Of a stretch of 64,000 bases of DNA, positions 56,321 to 64,000 are shown piece after piece. The notes below the pieces were generated by a model that worked only from the letters and a program-made list of their open reading frames with translations, was not told where the DNA came from and ran no database searches. Numbering within the stretch: the first letter of the stretch is position 1; the number at the start of each line of letters is the position of its first letter. Origin of the DNA: Bedellia somnulentella (Eukaryota; Arthropoda; Insecta; Lepidoptera; Bedelliidae). Location of the stretch: contig OY755182.1 in NCBI GenBank assembly GCA_963576735.1, positions 2,914,001 to 2,978,000 on the forward strand, written 5' to 3'. The translations under genes and the position numbers were made by a program.

Positions 56321-56350
56321 AGGAATTTCATAATTTTACCACAATAATCC

Positions 56351-56550
56351 NNNNNNNNNNNNNNNNNNNNNNNNNNNNNNNNNNNNNNNNNNNNNNNNNN
56401 NNNNNNNNNNNNNNNNNNNNNNNNNNNNNNNNNNNNNNNNNNNNNNNNNNNNNNNNNNNNNNNNNNNNNNNNNNNNNNNNNNNNNNNNNNNNNNNNNNNN
56501 NNNNNNNNNNNNNNNNNNNNNNNNNNNNNNNNNNNNNNNNNNNNNNNNNN
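56351..56550. other. Assembly gap (200 N)
   Basis: Exactly 200 undetermined bases, a usual placeholder size. It lies in the duplicated region, where collapse or misjoin is likely. Confidence 1.
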
Positions 56551-57046
56551 GTGAGTTTCGACAGTCCCCTCGATTTCCTGGGATGCCATCATCAGATCCT
56601 GGTCTCATGTTACTTTCTCGGTAACAATAACATAACAAAAGAAATGTTGAAAGAACCTGTACTTCTCTTCATAAAAGCTACGAAGAGGAGTATAAATCTA
56701 TATAGAATGTTGAAAGAACTGTTTCCTAACTCCTAGTGATTGAGGACCCACACCTTCCATCATCAGCTCAGCAGCATAACAATATGATTTTCAGAAGCAA
56801 ATGCCAATATTAGTTCAGAAAATACGTAAAACGCGGTACATTTGCCTATAAAATTTGAGGGTTCCCCTCGATTTCTCCAGGATCCCATCATCAGACCCTG
56901 ATATTCTCACCATGGTATCAATCCGGGAGTATTTTCTTTCGATTAAAAAATAATAATCAAAATCGGTTCATAAATGGCGAAGTAATCGGCGAACAAACAT
57001 AAAAAAAATATACGGTCGAATTGAGAACACTCCTTTTTTTGAAGTC
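56551..57046. repeat. ~0.5 kb repeat ending in the CCGACTT terminus, copy a
   Basis: Matches 59803-60316 almost throughout (GAGTTTCGACAGTCCCCTCG, GTTTCCTAACTCCTAGTGAT, CGCGGTACATTTGCC). A ~60-codon open frame is preserved in both copies but reads as repeat DNA. The end is CTTTTTTTGAAGTCAGCTA. Confidence 0.85.
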
Positions 57047-57087
57047 AGCTAAAAATACAGACTACCATGTTGTCATCACTTTAATGT

Positions 57088-57344
57088 ACATACATACATA
57101 CATACATATACTCACGGCTATAATTCCCTAAACGGGGTAGCCAGAGCTTTGGAATGAGAAATTCCTCAGCCACTTTTGGAAGTTGAGTGGGGAAAAGACG
57201 GTAATAATAAATGTTTTTGGTGACGGGTCTCCAACCACATCGCCCAAAAATCACTTGAAAAGCCCATATACCCTTAGTCGCCTCTTACGATCACCCACGG
57301 GTAGAAATGGGGTAGTGTTATTCTAAGCCGACACTACACAGCAA
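57088..57344 (-). mobile_element. SINE-A copy with TSD ACTTTAATGT
   Basis: TSD at 57078-57087 and 57345-57354. The unit 1 empty site is CATCACATTAATGTCAGTAT (~54467). 257 bp including a (TGTA)n tail. The best-defined SINE-A copy in the window. Confidence 0.95.
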
Positions 57345-57606
57345 ACTTTAATGTCTGTATGATAATATTTATTTCTCAGATCGTGAAAAACTAAAAAGGA
57401 CCTAATAACATTTCAAATATAGGTAGTACGTAATTTAATTTAGTATCACGGCTGTCTCCTCGGGGAAATCAGGAGCATTCAAGGGGAGAACTAAATCTGA
57501 GCACATGTGTCGCGACTGTCCGACTCCCTCTACGCAGGGGACAGGCGTTTTGAATCACTAACGTGGGGCAGTAACGTATTCTAGATTTGTGAGTTATATT
57601 TGTATA

Positions 57607-57848
57607 TAGCTGTGTAGTGTCGGCTTAGAATAGCACTACTCCATTTCTTCCGGTGGGTGTTAAGAGGCGACTAACGGACTTGGGGCTTTTTAACGGAGTT
57701 TTGGGCGATGCGGTTGGAGACCCATCACCAACAACCTTTATTCTATCGTCTTTTCCCCATTCAACTGCCAAAAGTGGCTAATTTCTGATTTCTCAGCTCT
57801 GGCTACCTCTTTTAGGGATTTATAGCCGTGAGTATATGTATGTATGTA
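57607..57848 (+). mobile_element. SINE-A copy in unit 2
   Basis: GCTGTGTAGTGTCGGCTTAG to GCCGTGAGTATATGTATG. Flanked by ATTTGTATATA (left) and ATTTGTTCATA (right), an imperfect 11 bp TSD. Confidence 0.85.
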
Positions 57849-59284
57849 TTTGTTCATAGTTAATATTATTTTTAAAAGACCTTAAATAGTTATTTACCCC
57901 GTTTTTAGGACATAGCGGTGACACCATACATGATGATTATGATATACAATACATGTAATCACAGCTATAAACAATGAAAACGGGTAGTTGAAATTTAAAA
58001 TTGGAAATTCTCAGCCACCTTTCAGCACGACCATAATTGGGAACCGTGATAGCTTAGTGGGTAGAAAACCGTTTATCATGCAGACGCTGGCGGTTCAAAT
58101 CGGGGGTCGGGCATACACCAATATGTCTTTTCTAAAGTAAAATGTGTGGTTAATTTATCATGGATATTAATCGTGAGAGAAAACTTGCGAGGAAACCCTC
58201 ATGGCTAAGTTGTACTTTGTCATGTGACACTGTATTCGTACAAAATGACCCCTATCATGTTAGTAAACTGTCTATGCAAAACGTAGGTTCCTTGTACAGT
58301 CGCCATCAGATATATCGCAGCGGCCGAGGTACTCAAATAATTCTGAGCAGTAATAAATTGCAATTAATTCTTTACGCTAATAAGATCAATAAAATCTGAA
58401 AATCAAAATCGCCACAAATATATGAGCAGTGGGTTTTCAATGAAATCTGAACACACAAAGAGACAATAATATCTGAAAGCACAACTCGTCAAAGTTATCT
58501 GCTCAGACAGGGTGATCATTAATATATGAACATTTAGGGAAAAAAACCAACTTCACAGTGGGAAAAACAACCGAAAATAAAAATCTAGTACTAAAAAGTA
58601 CGAAATAAGTTTTTTAATTGAATATGCCAGTGTATGAGTGTATGAGTACTGTGATTAATACCTTTGCAATTTCTTTATTCCACACGCGTCAGTTCAACCT
58701 ACCTAAATATTAAAATTCTCTTAAATTAATTTGTGAGCCGGTGCCAGCCTGCGTGATGATGATGGACAATAATAAGTGTGTATTTCGCACTTCATACACA
58801 TGTACAATGTAGGATACCTTGTAGTTGTAGGGTAAATTTATTTTTGTACGTTTTACCATTCAAAACGTGAGGCAATAGATATATATTGTTTAGATTGTAA
58901 TAATCAGAGATAGATATTAGGGTGAATTCACTTTTATTTGACTGGCACCGACTCAAAAATTAATTTAAGAGAATTTTAATATTTAGGTAGGTTGAACTGA
59001 CGCGTGTGGAATAAAGAAATTGCAAAGGTATTAATCACAGTACTCATACACTCATACACTGGCATATTCAATTAAAAAACTTATTTCGTACTTTTTAGTA
59101 CTAGATTTTTATTTTCGGTTGTTTTTCCCACTGTGAAGTCGGTTTTCTTTTTGTTAAAAGTTATTTTATTTTACGAGTTTTAGAGATGGGTAGACCTGGC
59201 AAAGATGCCTCTCGTATGAGGCAGTGCGACGGTTACTGTATTATTCTTCGTATTTCTGGTATTTCTATTATTATACGATATTAT

Positions 59285-59532
59285 TGCCGAGTAGTGCCGG
59301 CTTAGAATGTCGCTACCCCTTTCTACCCACGGGTGTCATAAGAGGCGTCTAAGGGAATTGGGGCTTTTTATTGGATTTTTGGGCGATGCGGTTGGAGACC
59401 CATCACCAAAAACCTTTATTTTCACCATCTTTTCCCCACTCAACTTCCTAAAGTGGCTGAGGAATTTATAATTCCTTAGCTCTGGCTACCCCTTCTAGGG
59501 AAATATAGCCGTGAGTATATGTATGTATGTAT
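59285..59532 (+). mobile_element. SINE-A copy
   Basis: TTGCCGAGTAGTGCCGGCTT to GCCGTGAGTATATGTATG. The ATACGATATT on both sides (59274-59283 and ~59531-59540) is a probable TSD. Confidence 0.9.
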
Positions 59533-59627
59533 ACGATATTAAATAGGCTCAACCATATGTAACTTTACATTGTTCTTAAAATCCCTCGAAAGACGATGGT
59601 CTACAATTCTACATCTCAAGAAAGACT

Positions 59628-59800
59628 CAAACGTTCACGCCGAATATCCCCGAAGGCGTTAGCAGAGGTAGTAATACTTCTGAATATCACGTGACATTGT
59701 CACCTGTTGTTCAGAGTACCCACGCTTTGCTTACACCCACGTTCTCACGTTATACAGGGCAGGCCTATCGGCGTTTTGAACAAATACAGTGTCACATGAT
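59628..59800 (-). mobile_element. SINE-C 3' part
   Basis: ACGTTCACGCCGAATATCCC to ACAGTGTCACATGATTG, joined to the GTGAGTTTCGACAG repeat. Confidence 0.8.
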
Positions 59801-59802
59801 TG

Positions 59803-60316
59803 TGAGTTTCGACAGTCCCCTCGATTTCCTGGGATGCCATCATCAGATCCTGGTCTCATGGTACTTTCTCGGTAACAATAACATAACAAAAGAAATGTTG
59901 AGTGAACCTGTACTTCTCTTCATAAAAGCTACAAAGAGGAGCATAAATCTTTATGGAATGGTGAAAGAATTGTTTCCGAACTCCTAGTGATTAAGGACCC
60001 ACACCTTCCATCATCAGCTTAGCAGCATAACAATATGATTTTCAGAAGCAAATGCCAATATAAGTTCAGAAAATATGTAAAACGCGGTACATTTGCCTAT
60101 AAAATTTCAAGGTTCCCCTCGATTTCTCCAGGATCCCATCATCAGACCCTGATATCCTCATCATGGTACCAATCCGGGAGTATCTTCTTTCGAACAAAAA
60201 AATAATAATCAAAATCGGTTCACAAATGGCGAAGTAATCGGCGAACATACATAAAAAAAAAAAAAAAATATACGGTCGAATTGAGAACACTCCTTTTTTT
60301 GAAGTCGGTTAAAAAT
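59803..60316. repeat. ~0.5 kb repeat ending in the CCGACTT terminus, copy b
   Basis: Matches 56551-57046. Its ~60-codon frame (59805-59987) ends at the same position, FPNS, as in copy a. Confidence 0.85.
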
Positions 60317-60790
60317 ATACCTTAATTCACTAGGCATACAGTTTAAATGTAATAGTACAGATGAAATGAATTTTCCTTTACAAAATGAGTAGGTATACAA
60401 AATATAAATATACGAAAAGCAACTTTACAGTCTTGTTACAAGAGACACATTTGAATAAAATATTTGGCAAGATATTTATGATCACCCTGTCTGAGCAGAT
60501 AACTTTGACGAGTTGTGCTTTCAGATATTATTGTCTCATTGTGTGTTCAGATTTCATTGAAAACCCACTGCTCATATATTTGTGGCGAATTGGATGCTCA
60601 GATTTTATTAATCATATTTACCGTAAAGAATTTATTGAAATATATTGCTGCTTAGAAATATTTGAGTACCTCGGCCGCTCCGATATATCTGATGGCGACT
60701 GTACACTAGGTGATATTGACACGTGATCTTCTGAAGTACCTCTGCCAACCCCTTCGGGCATTTAGGGTTTTAACTTTTACGTTATTTGGG

Positions 60791-61152
60791 AATGATAAAT
60801 AAAAAGAATAGTTATACAAATACCTTCTTCAATAATTTCATAATCTTACCACAATAATCCATAAAAACCTCTATGTCTATGAAAATAAAATTACAGAAAA
60901 AACACTTGGTTACGGCCCTGCAAATGTGATGAGGGAGCTATAATGATGTCAGAGATCAGACAACATCAAAACATTTACTTTTTCGTGACCTGAATATTGA
61001 CTACTTATTCGTTTTAAATTCTCTTTTTAGCAAATGTCATATTTGTTATAAAGAGACAATACTTTGACATTGAATTTGTTCGGCTGATTGAACTTCATTA
61101 TCAGATTATCAGGCTTAATATTGCTGTTCTCTCCAAAATTACATAACATAAC
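60791..61152. other. No recognised feature beyond the end of unit 2
   Basis: 60800-60870 corresponds to 56050-56350 (CATAATCTTACCACAATAATCC). The rest is unassigned and would be the expected content of the gap region in unit 1. Confidence 0.4.
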
Positions 61153-61395
61153 ATACATAAACGTTCACGCCGTTTATCCCCAAAGGGGTTGGCAGAGGTA
61201 CCAATACTCCTGAACTCACATGGCAAGCGCCATCTAGTTTCCAGAGAAGGTACCCACGTTTTGCTTAGACAGTGTACTCACGTGATAGGGGGCAGGCATA
61301 TCGCCGTTTTGAACGAACACACTGTCACATGACTAAGTACAACTCAGCCATGTGGGTTTCCTCACGATGTTTTCCCTCACCGTTAGCAACCCTGA
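61153..61395 (-). mobile_element. SINE-C copy, head missing
   Basis: ACGTTCACGCCGTTTATCCC, GGTACCAATACTCCTGAACT (the variant shared with 55355-55560), ACTGTCACATGACTAAGTAC and CCTCACCGTTAGCAACC. Confidence 0.85.
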
Positions 61396-62034
61396 TAAAT
61401 TCCAAAATTAAAAATTGATAATTGGAACAGGAATCTGAGTAACTCTCTTCTTGAGGTAGAGTGTAGAATACTACAAAGACACTTAGTTTTGTATGTCTAC
61501 ACCACACTAGTCTTAGGAATTTACTTCCTTAATAAGCGGAAAAAGTTTTTCTTAGAATATGAAGATACAGTCATTATAGATATAAAATAAAAAAACCAAC
61601 TGTAATTTTGTAATGAAAAACATAACAAAAGAATGCATCTTGCATTGCTCCATTTACCGCATTACACTATTTACTCTTCTTTATATCTCTCCATCACTTT
61701 ATCATTTTCATTTTAAGAAAAAAATACACTAAAGCATAGTAAAACAACCAAAAATGAAACATTCTTGCAATTCAATTTCTCAACATACATTACCTGCAAG
61801 ACCCAACTATGAAATAGCCAATCCAACTTAGTATATAACATGGGTCCATCACAACCAAGTTAAATTGATAGGACAGTTTAATAAGAAGGTTGGAGTAAGG
61901 AGTTGGTGATGGAAACAACATTAGGCTCTGGGGCGGACACATAATAGATAGCGGGTCACAATGACGGTGGATGACAAAAACCAGAATCGCTGGGGTGCCA
62001 TGGGTCATATTCTCGTAGCACTTTTAATTTTAAT
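61396..62034. other. No recognised feature
   Basis: No supported gene or repeat. Confidence 0.35.
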
Positions 62035-62200
62035 GTGAATGCTTGAATAGCACCCAATTTTTTCTCAGGGAATTCATAAGAGACGACTTAGGTGATTGTT
62101 TAGTGATGGGGTTGGAGACCCACCTCGACAATTTATTTCAAAATCTTATTTCCACTCAACTTCAATAACAACGTTTTTGAAATTTATAGGCTTATATATA
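62035..62200 (+). mobile_element. SINE-A, strongly diverged
   Basis: TTGAATAGCACCCAATTTTT, GGGGTTGGAGACCCACC and CCACTCAACTTCAATAAC. Confidence 0.55.
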
Positions 62201-63555
62201 TTTGTACCGTTAATTTAGTAACTAATGCAGTGGCACCGCTTACGCACTTTATTTCTGGTGTGATAGAGTTCCTTTAAATCAAATGGAAGGCAGGACCGTG
62301 CATTCGTTGGTACAATACCGCCTCCCATCATATGAGTGAGCAATCCAAGTGAAACGCATGAACTCTGAAAAGACTTATCTTTTCCTAATTATCTTCCACG
62401 ATTTTCATTATATTTTAATACAAATCTTACAAAAAGAAAAAAGTAATTATTTAGTATTATTGAATAAAAAAATGACTCAAATAGTTTAAAACTTTAATAC
62501 ACCAAGTGGCTGATTGCCGTCTTAAAGAACCTAGACTTCATAATTATGTTAACTTGAAACATTCAATGTCTCACAGCATCATCATCATTGCAGGCATTGA
62601 TTTGGAATGTACGTATGTTAATATAAAAAATATTAACCAGTTTACTTCTGTATATTATAATTATAGGTGAAAGTTTTAGAAGATCATGCGCAAACTTTCT
62701 TGCCACTATTATTAGTCCTAATAGCAATTTTTCTTAAATTCTATAGCAATCCAGGCAAAAATATTGACGTGTAGAGTCACGATACAAATATATATGTGTT
62801 CAGACTCCTGACAGTAATATTATTTAAACCATGAAATGATAAAAAAATAACCAAAATCGACAAATAAAGTCCCTAAGCGATAAACCTTAGTACCCCATCT
62901 TATTGATCTAAGGATCTGTCGGATGGCAAGTAATCAATCACGCTCGATCGTGATCCGTGACCGATACACGCAAGACGCCACACTTAGCGGGGACCCCATT
63001 ATTATTTTAATTTCGGAGTATTACTTTCCGTTTTTCCTTATCTTTAGTGCATTATTTGCAGTGGGTAAATATACTTGAGAACTATATTTTTATGGGTACA
63101 GAATACAAATATAACTTGAATTGTTCCGTCCTTGTATTATAATAAACATGAAATCAAATATGTCAAACGTCTAGCACATTTGAAATGATACACTAAACTT
63201 TATAATATTTGAAAGCTTTAACAAAGAAGGCGCTAGGCAGCAATATTGATCCATTTTGTTTATTTTTGTGAGATGGTGGTTCTTCCTCTTATTGCACCTG
63301 ATTTCAGCTTATCAATAACAACTAAAAGAAAAAAAATTAAAAGTAAAAATTTGGAATAGTACATTCTAGTAGTAGGGCAGCTTTTCGTGTCGCATTGATT
63401 TAGTTGTTAAAACTACTTTGATATTTCAGTGCCTGCCACATTCACGAACACACACACACAATAATTGTTTGTTAAATAAATCTTGATGAACCCTTGCATT
63501 AACATTAAGTTAGGATAGAAATCTGTACACCATTATACACCTTTTAAACTGTGTA
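62201..63555. other. No recognised feature
   Basis: Unique-looking AT-rich DNA. A CG-containing patch at 62935-63000 (CGATCGTGATCCGTGACCGA) is unexplained. No gene is supported. Confidence 0.35.
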
Positions 63556-63790
63556 TATGTCGTGGCCATATCGTAGATTTGAACACATCGTGAAATGATC
63601 GATCATTTCATGAAATGGTCGTATTTCATGAAATGTTCAACTGTTTATTGGCCACATCGTGATGTGGTTTGGGCAGATCAATGATAAGAAATCGTTTCTC
63701 GATATGGCCAACTAAACGCGCGGCCTCTTCATGAAATGGTTAAGATTATTTGGTCATATCGTAAAATAGTTACATTAATTACCGGTAGAG
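63556..63790 (+). promoter_or_regulatory. Repeat-rich leader of a probable DNA transposon
   Basis: Four TGGYCAYATCG motifs (~63562, 63649, 63698 inverted, 63760), a perfect 18 bp palindrome at 63592-63609, and TTTCATGAAA dyads at ~63606, 63624 and 63728 precede the ORF at 63821. Clustered short inverted and direct motifs ahead of an ORF are typical of subterminal transposase-binding regions. The exact left end is not defined. Confidence 0.5.
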
Positions 63791-63820
63791 GCGCTGAAAA
63801 CGCTTTGTTTATGAGTGAAG

Positions 63821-64000
63821 ATGGCGGCCGCTGACAAAAGTGTTATTTCTCTCAGTAAAAAAATTAATAATTCGTTATTAAGCGAGGAAGAAAGTAATAA
63901 CAAAAGAGTTTTCGACGAAAAGGTTCTCGAATACTTTGCTAATTACGAAAAAACTGAGCAATATGTTAAAAAACTGTACAGTTTGGATCGCATTTCAAAG
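63821..64000 (+). CDS. N-terminus of an unidentified ORF running off the window
   Basis: ATG at 63821 in a good context (GAAGATGG) opens 60 codons with no stop before the edge: MAAADKSVISLSKKINNSLL, then EEESNNKRVFDEKVLEYFAN and a KKLYSLDRISK end. An upstream ATG at 63811 stops after seven codons. The peptide is lysine- and glutamate-rich with no visible domain yet. Its position behind a motif-dense leader suggests a transposase or transposon-borne protein. Ginger/KRBA2-like integrases are one candidate, unproven. No intron signal seen. Confidence 0.5.
   Translation, partial: MAAADKSVISLSKKINNSLLSEEESNNKRVFDEKVLEYFANYEKTEQYVKKLYSLDRISK

Larger units (their letters stand above)
54436..56350. 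repeat. Local duplication, unit 1
   Basis: 54436-54723, 54997-55195 and 55586-56061 match 57047-57605, 57850-58030 and 58035-58296 plus 60700-60790, in the same order. Shared markers are CGGCTGTCTCCTCGGGGAAA, CCGACTCCCTCTACGCAGGG and GACCTTAAATAGTTATG. The units differ by independent SINE and transposon insertions. Unit 1 ends in the assembly gap. Confidence 0.85.
57047..58296. repeat. Local duplication, unit 2 (left part)
   Basis: Counterpart of 54436-56061, with its own SINE-A insertions (57088-57344 and 57607-57850) and an uninterrupted SINE-C head from 58035. It continues after the TIR element at 60700-60850. Confidence 0.85.
58548..60316. mobile_element. 'CCGACTT' element, copy 3
   Basis: A foldback of ~205 bp arms (AAACCAACTTCACAGTGGG ... 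CCCACTGTGAAGTCGGTTT, 58552-59145) is followed by GGTAGACCTGGCAAAGATGC, a SINE-A (59285-59532), a SINE-C fragment (59628-59800), and the terminal repeat to CTTTTTTTGAAGTCGGTTA. It gives the uninterrupted template for the LINE-2 and helitron insertion sites in copy 1. Confidence 0.75.
58298..60699. mobile_element. GTCGCCATCAGATATATC TIR element, ~225 bp arms, TSD TGTACA
   Basis: Left arm 58298-58524, right arm ~60475-60699, near-perfect inverted repeats (GTCGCCATCAGATATATC-GAGCGGCCGAGG). TGTACA flanks both sides (58292-58297, 60700-60705), and the empty site CCTGTACACCAGG is at ~55955. Several ATCTGA motifs recur in each arm. I recognise these ends from short lepidopteran MITEs. This copy is large because it contains a CCGACTT element (58548-60316) with its own SINEs. 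No transposase seen. Confidence 0.85.
58035..60790 (+). mobile_element. SINE-C copy split by a 2.4 kb TIR element
   Basis: The head and body (58035-58297) end TAGGTTCCTTGTACA. The body resumes at 60700 with TGTACACTAGGTGATATTGA and ends CGGGCATTTAGGGTTTTAAC. The uninterrupted equivalent is 55590-56060. Confidence 0.9.

Noticed and set aside
56551..56736. Conserved ~60-codon peptide, also at 59805-59987
   Set aside because: Both copies are the same recent repeat. The frame is preserved because the DNA is young, and nothing indicates coding.

Overview
The window looks like intergenic or heterochromatin-like DNA from a moth or butterfly (Lepidoptera). It is AT-rich and contains tRNA-derived SINEs, 5'-truncated LINE ends, and a helitron and MITE complement of types I recognise from lepidopteran genomes. 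I see no conserved single-copy host gene. Almost every credible coding region belongs to a mobile element, and most of the window is explained by about ten repeat families. The species cannot be read from the sequence. Family names such as SINE-A and LINE-B are my own labels.

Layout. 1-7.6 kb: SINE-A, SINE-C and LINE-B fragments, a 0.4 kb tandem duplication, and a MITE inside a tRNA-like retroposon. 7.7-11.35 kb: an inverted-repeat element followed by LINE-1 (866-codon EN-RT frame, minus strand). 11.4-28.5 kb: a 0.28 kb direct duplication, then scattered SINE, LINE and MITE copies in otherwise featureless DNA. 28.56-35.56 kb: a DNA-transposon-like element ('CCGACTT' family) split by a 991 bp helitron and by LINE-2 (ORF1 plus a broken ORF2). 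35.64-44.02 kb: a three-level nest. An outer transposon with ~0.6 kb terminal inverted repeats carries a decayed gene whose three acidic motifs resemble FEN1/XPG (PIN-like) nucleases. A Harbinger-like element has inserted into it (20 bp perfect TIRs, TSD TAT). LINE-3, with both ORFs open, has inserted into that. 44.2-45.6 kb: a three-copy tandem repeat. 45.8-53.9 kb: more SINE and LINE copies. 53.9-60.9 kb: a local duplication with a 200-N gap and stacked insertions. 63.56-64 kb: the probable 5' end of another DNA transposon, whose ORF runs off the window.

How the parts work together. LINE-1, -2 and -3 are non-LTR retrotransposons of the CR1/Jockey-like group. LINE-2 and LINE-3 encode an ORF1 with a PHD-like zinc finger, coiled coil and C-terminal FP25K-like domain, plus ORF2 with endonuclease and reverse transcriptase. 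SINE-A (over 30 copies or fragments) shares its last ~50 bp and its (TGTA)n tail with LINE-B, so LINE-B probably supplies its reverse transcriptase. Several SINE copies have exact target-site duplications (TSDs), and some insertions have empty-site paralogues inside the window, so the order of events can be read directly.
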